A stretch of 64,000 nucleotides of DNA from CAAGNP01 sp045595965. GTDB lineage: Bacteria > Bacteroidota > Bacteroidia > Bacteroidales > UBA932. A model generated the notes under the pieces. That model had not been told where the DNA came from and searched no databases. It was given only the letters and a program-made list of their open reading frames with translations. Each line of letters opens with the position of its first letter. The first letter of the stretch is position 1. Where the stretch lies: positions 113,371 through 177,370 of the forward strand of contig JAZOBN010000008.1 in NCBI GenBank assembly GCA_045595965.1, written 5' to 3'. Made by a program: the position numbers and the translations under genes. Shown in pieces: positions 63,615 through 64,000 of the stretch.

Positions 63615-63633
63615 AATAGGCTGACTTAAATGA

Positions 63634-64000
63634 TGTGAACCCCTAAAGTTGGACAGTTTTACATTATTAAGAGGCGGACTTAGATTGGAATAGAGCTCGG
63701 TATTGTACCGGGCTCATTCCTTTTAGCCTCAGTTTGATTCTATCATTATTGTAGTAGCGTATGTACTTAATCAGTTCCTTCGCGAACTGCTCCACGCTAT
63801 CCCACTCCTGCAAATATAGCAACTCTGACTTCATAAGTCCAAAGAAGTTCTCCATCATCGCATTGTCCAGACAGTTGCCTTTACGAGACATACTCTGCAC
63901 TATATTTCTGTCTTTCAGTGCTTTCTGATATCTCAGATGCTGATAGTGCCATCCTTGATCAGAGTGAAGGATAAGTCCTTCTGGTATATCAGTCTTCTTG
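63634..64000 (-). mobile_element. IS3-family insertion sequence, partial
   Basis: The element runs off the right edge of the window. Its visible end is probably near 63634-63636, where TGTGAACCCCTAAAGTTG begins with the TG expected of IS3 termini. The other end and the target duplication are outside the window, so the exact border is not proven. Confidence 0.7.
63667..64000 (-). CDS. IS3-family transposase OrfB, C-terminal part
   Basis: 111 codons are visible; the 5' part is beyond the window. ILHSDQGWHYQH contains the second catalytic aspartate of the DDE integrase core, and SMSRKGNCLDNAMMENFFGLMKSELLYLQ contains the final glutamate. The C-terminal KYIRYYNNDRIKLRLKGMSPVQYR is a hallmark of IS3-family OrfB. 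Confidence 0.93.
   Translation of the reverse strand, partial: KKTDIPEGLILHSDQGWHYQHLRYQKALKDRNIVQSMSRKGNCLDNAMMENFFGLMKSELLYLQEWDSVEQFAKELIKYIRYYNNDRIKLRLKGMSPVQYRALFQSKSAS

Overview
The window is a piece of a Bacteroidota (order Bacteroidales) chromosome. The evidence is the gene content (FimA/Mfa2-type fimbrial cluster, DUF3575/DUF4301/DUF349 proteins, V-type ATPase operon with DUF2764, Na+-pumping methylmalonyl-CoA decarboxylase operon, DUF721, TIGR02757). The promoters agree: many starts are preceded by the Bacteroidota -7 element TAnnTTTG, some with a TTG about 19-20 nt upstream, and Shine-Dalgarno sequences are scarce. I cannot name the genus. I see no rRNA, tRNA, tmRNA or CRISPR array.

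Layout. 1-5.1 kb: start of a phosphoglucomutase gene, a THUMP-like methyltransferase, a RecD-like helicase, and a two-gene unit of TrkH potassium transporter plus a sensor-like membrane protein. 5.1-14.1 kb: gap, surE-lpxB-dapF, yggS-yidC-DUF349 protein, trmD. 14.1-20.0 kb: a leftward operon lysA-ffh-folD-DUF362 protein-polytopic 4Fe-4S protein. 20.1-23.8 kb: nucleotide-sugar dehydrogenase and WbpB-like oxidoreductase facing a DUF4301 protein. 24.0-31.3 kb: a five-gene fimbrial cluster (DUF3575, OmpA-like lipoprotein, fimbrillin, FimB/Mfa2-type subunit, large Ig-like protein). 31.3-35.3 kb: two exported proteins, pdxB, DUF721 protein, recF. 35.4-41.5 kb: TPR protein, yebC, then mce-mmdA-OadG-BCCP-mmdB. 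41.6-45.8 kb: metH-metF. 45.9-53.1 kb: V-type ATPase E-DUF2764-A-B-D-I-K. 53.1-53.8 kb: TIGR02757 protein.

53.8-58.9 kb is an AT-rich accessory segment. It holds a zeta-toxin-like ATPase with an overlapping 51-codon ORF, a small repeat protein, a broken gene, an AbiEi/AbiEii toxin-antitoxin pair with a perfect 15-bp inverted repeat over its promoter, an XRE antitoxin-like gene preceded by a 42-codon ORF, and a lipoprotein hydrolase preceded by a 12-bp inverted repeat. 58.9-63.6 kb returns to core genes: tldD-pmbA, nhaC and slyD. The window ends inside an IS3-family insertion sequence.

How it fits together: methylmalonyl-CoA decarboxylase would export Na+ during propionate formation. The V-ATPase K subunit carries the residues known to bind Na+ in the Enterococcus enzyme, and NhaC exchanges Na+ for H+, so sodium is probably a coupling ion in this cell. 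MetH, MetF and FolD form a one-carbon set. DapF and LysA belong to the diaminopimelate/lysine pathway, LpxB to lipid A, and YidC, Ffh and SlyD to protein targeting, insertion and folding.
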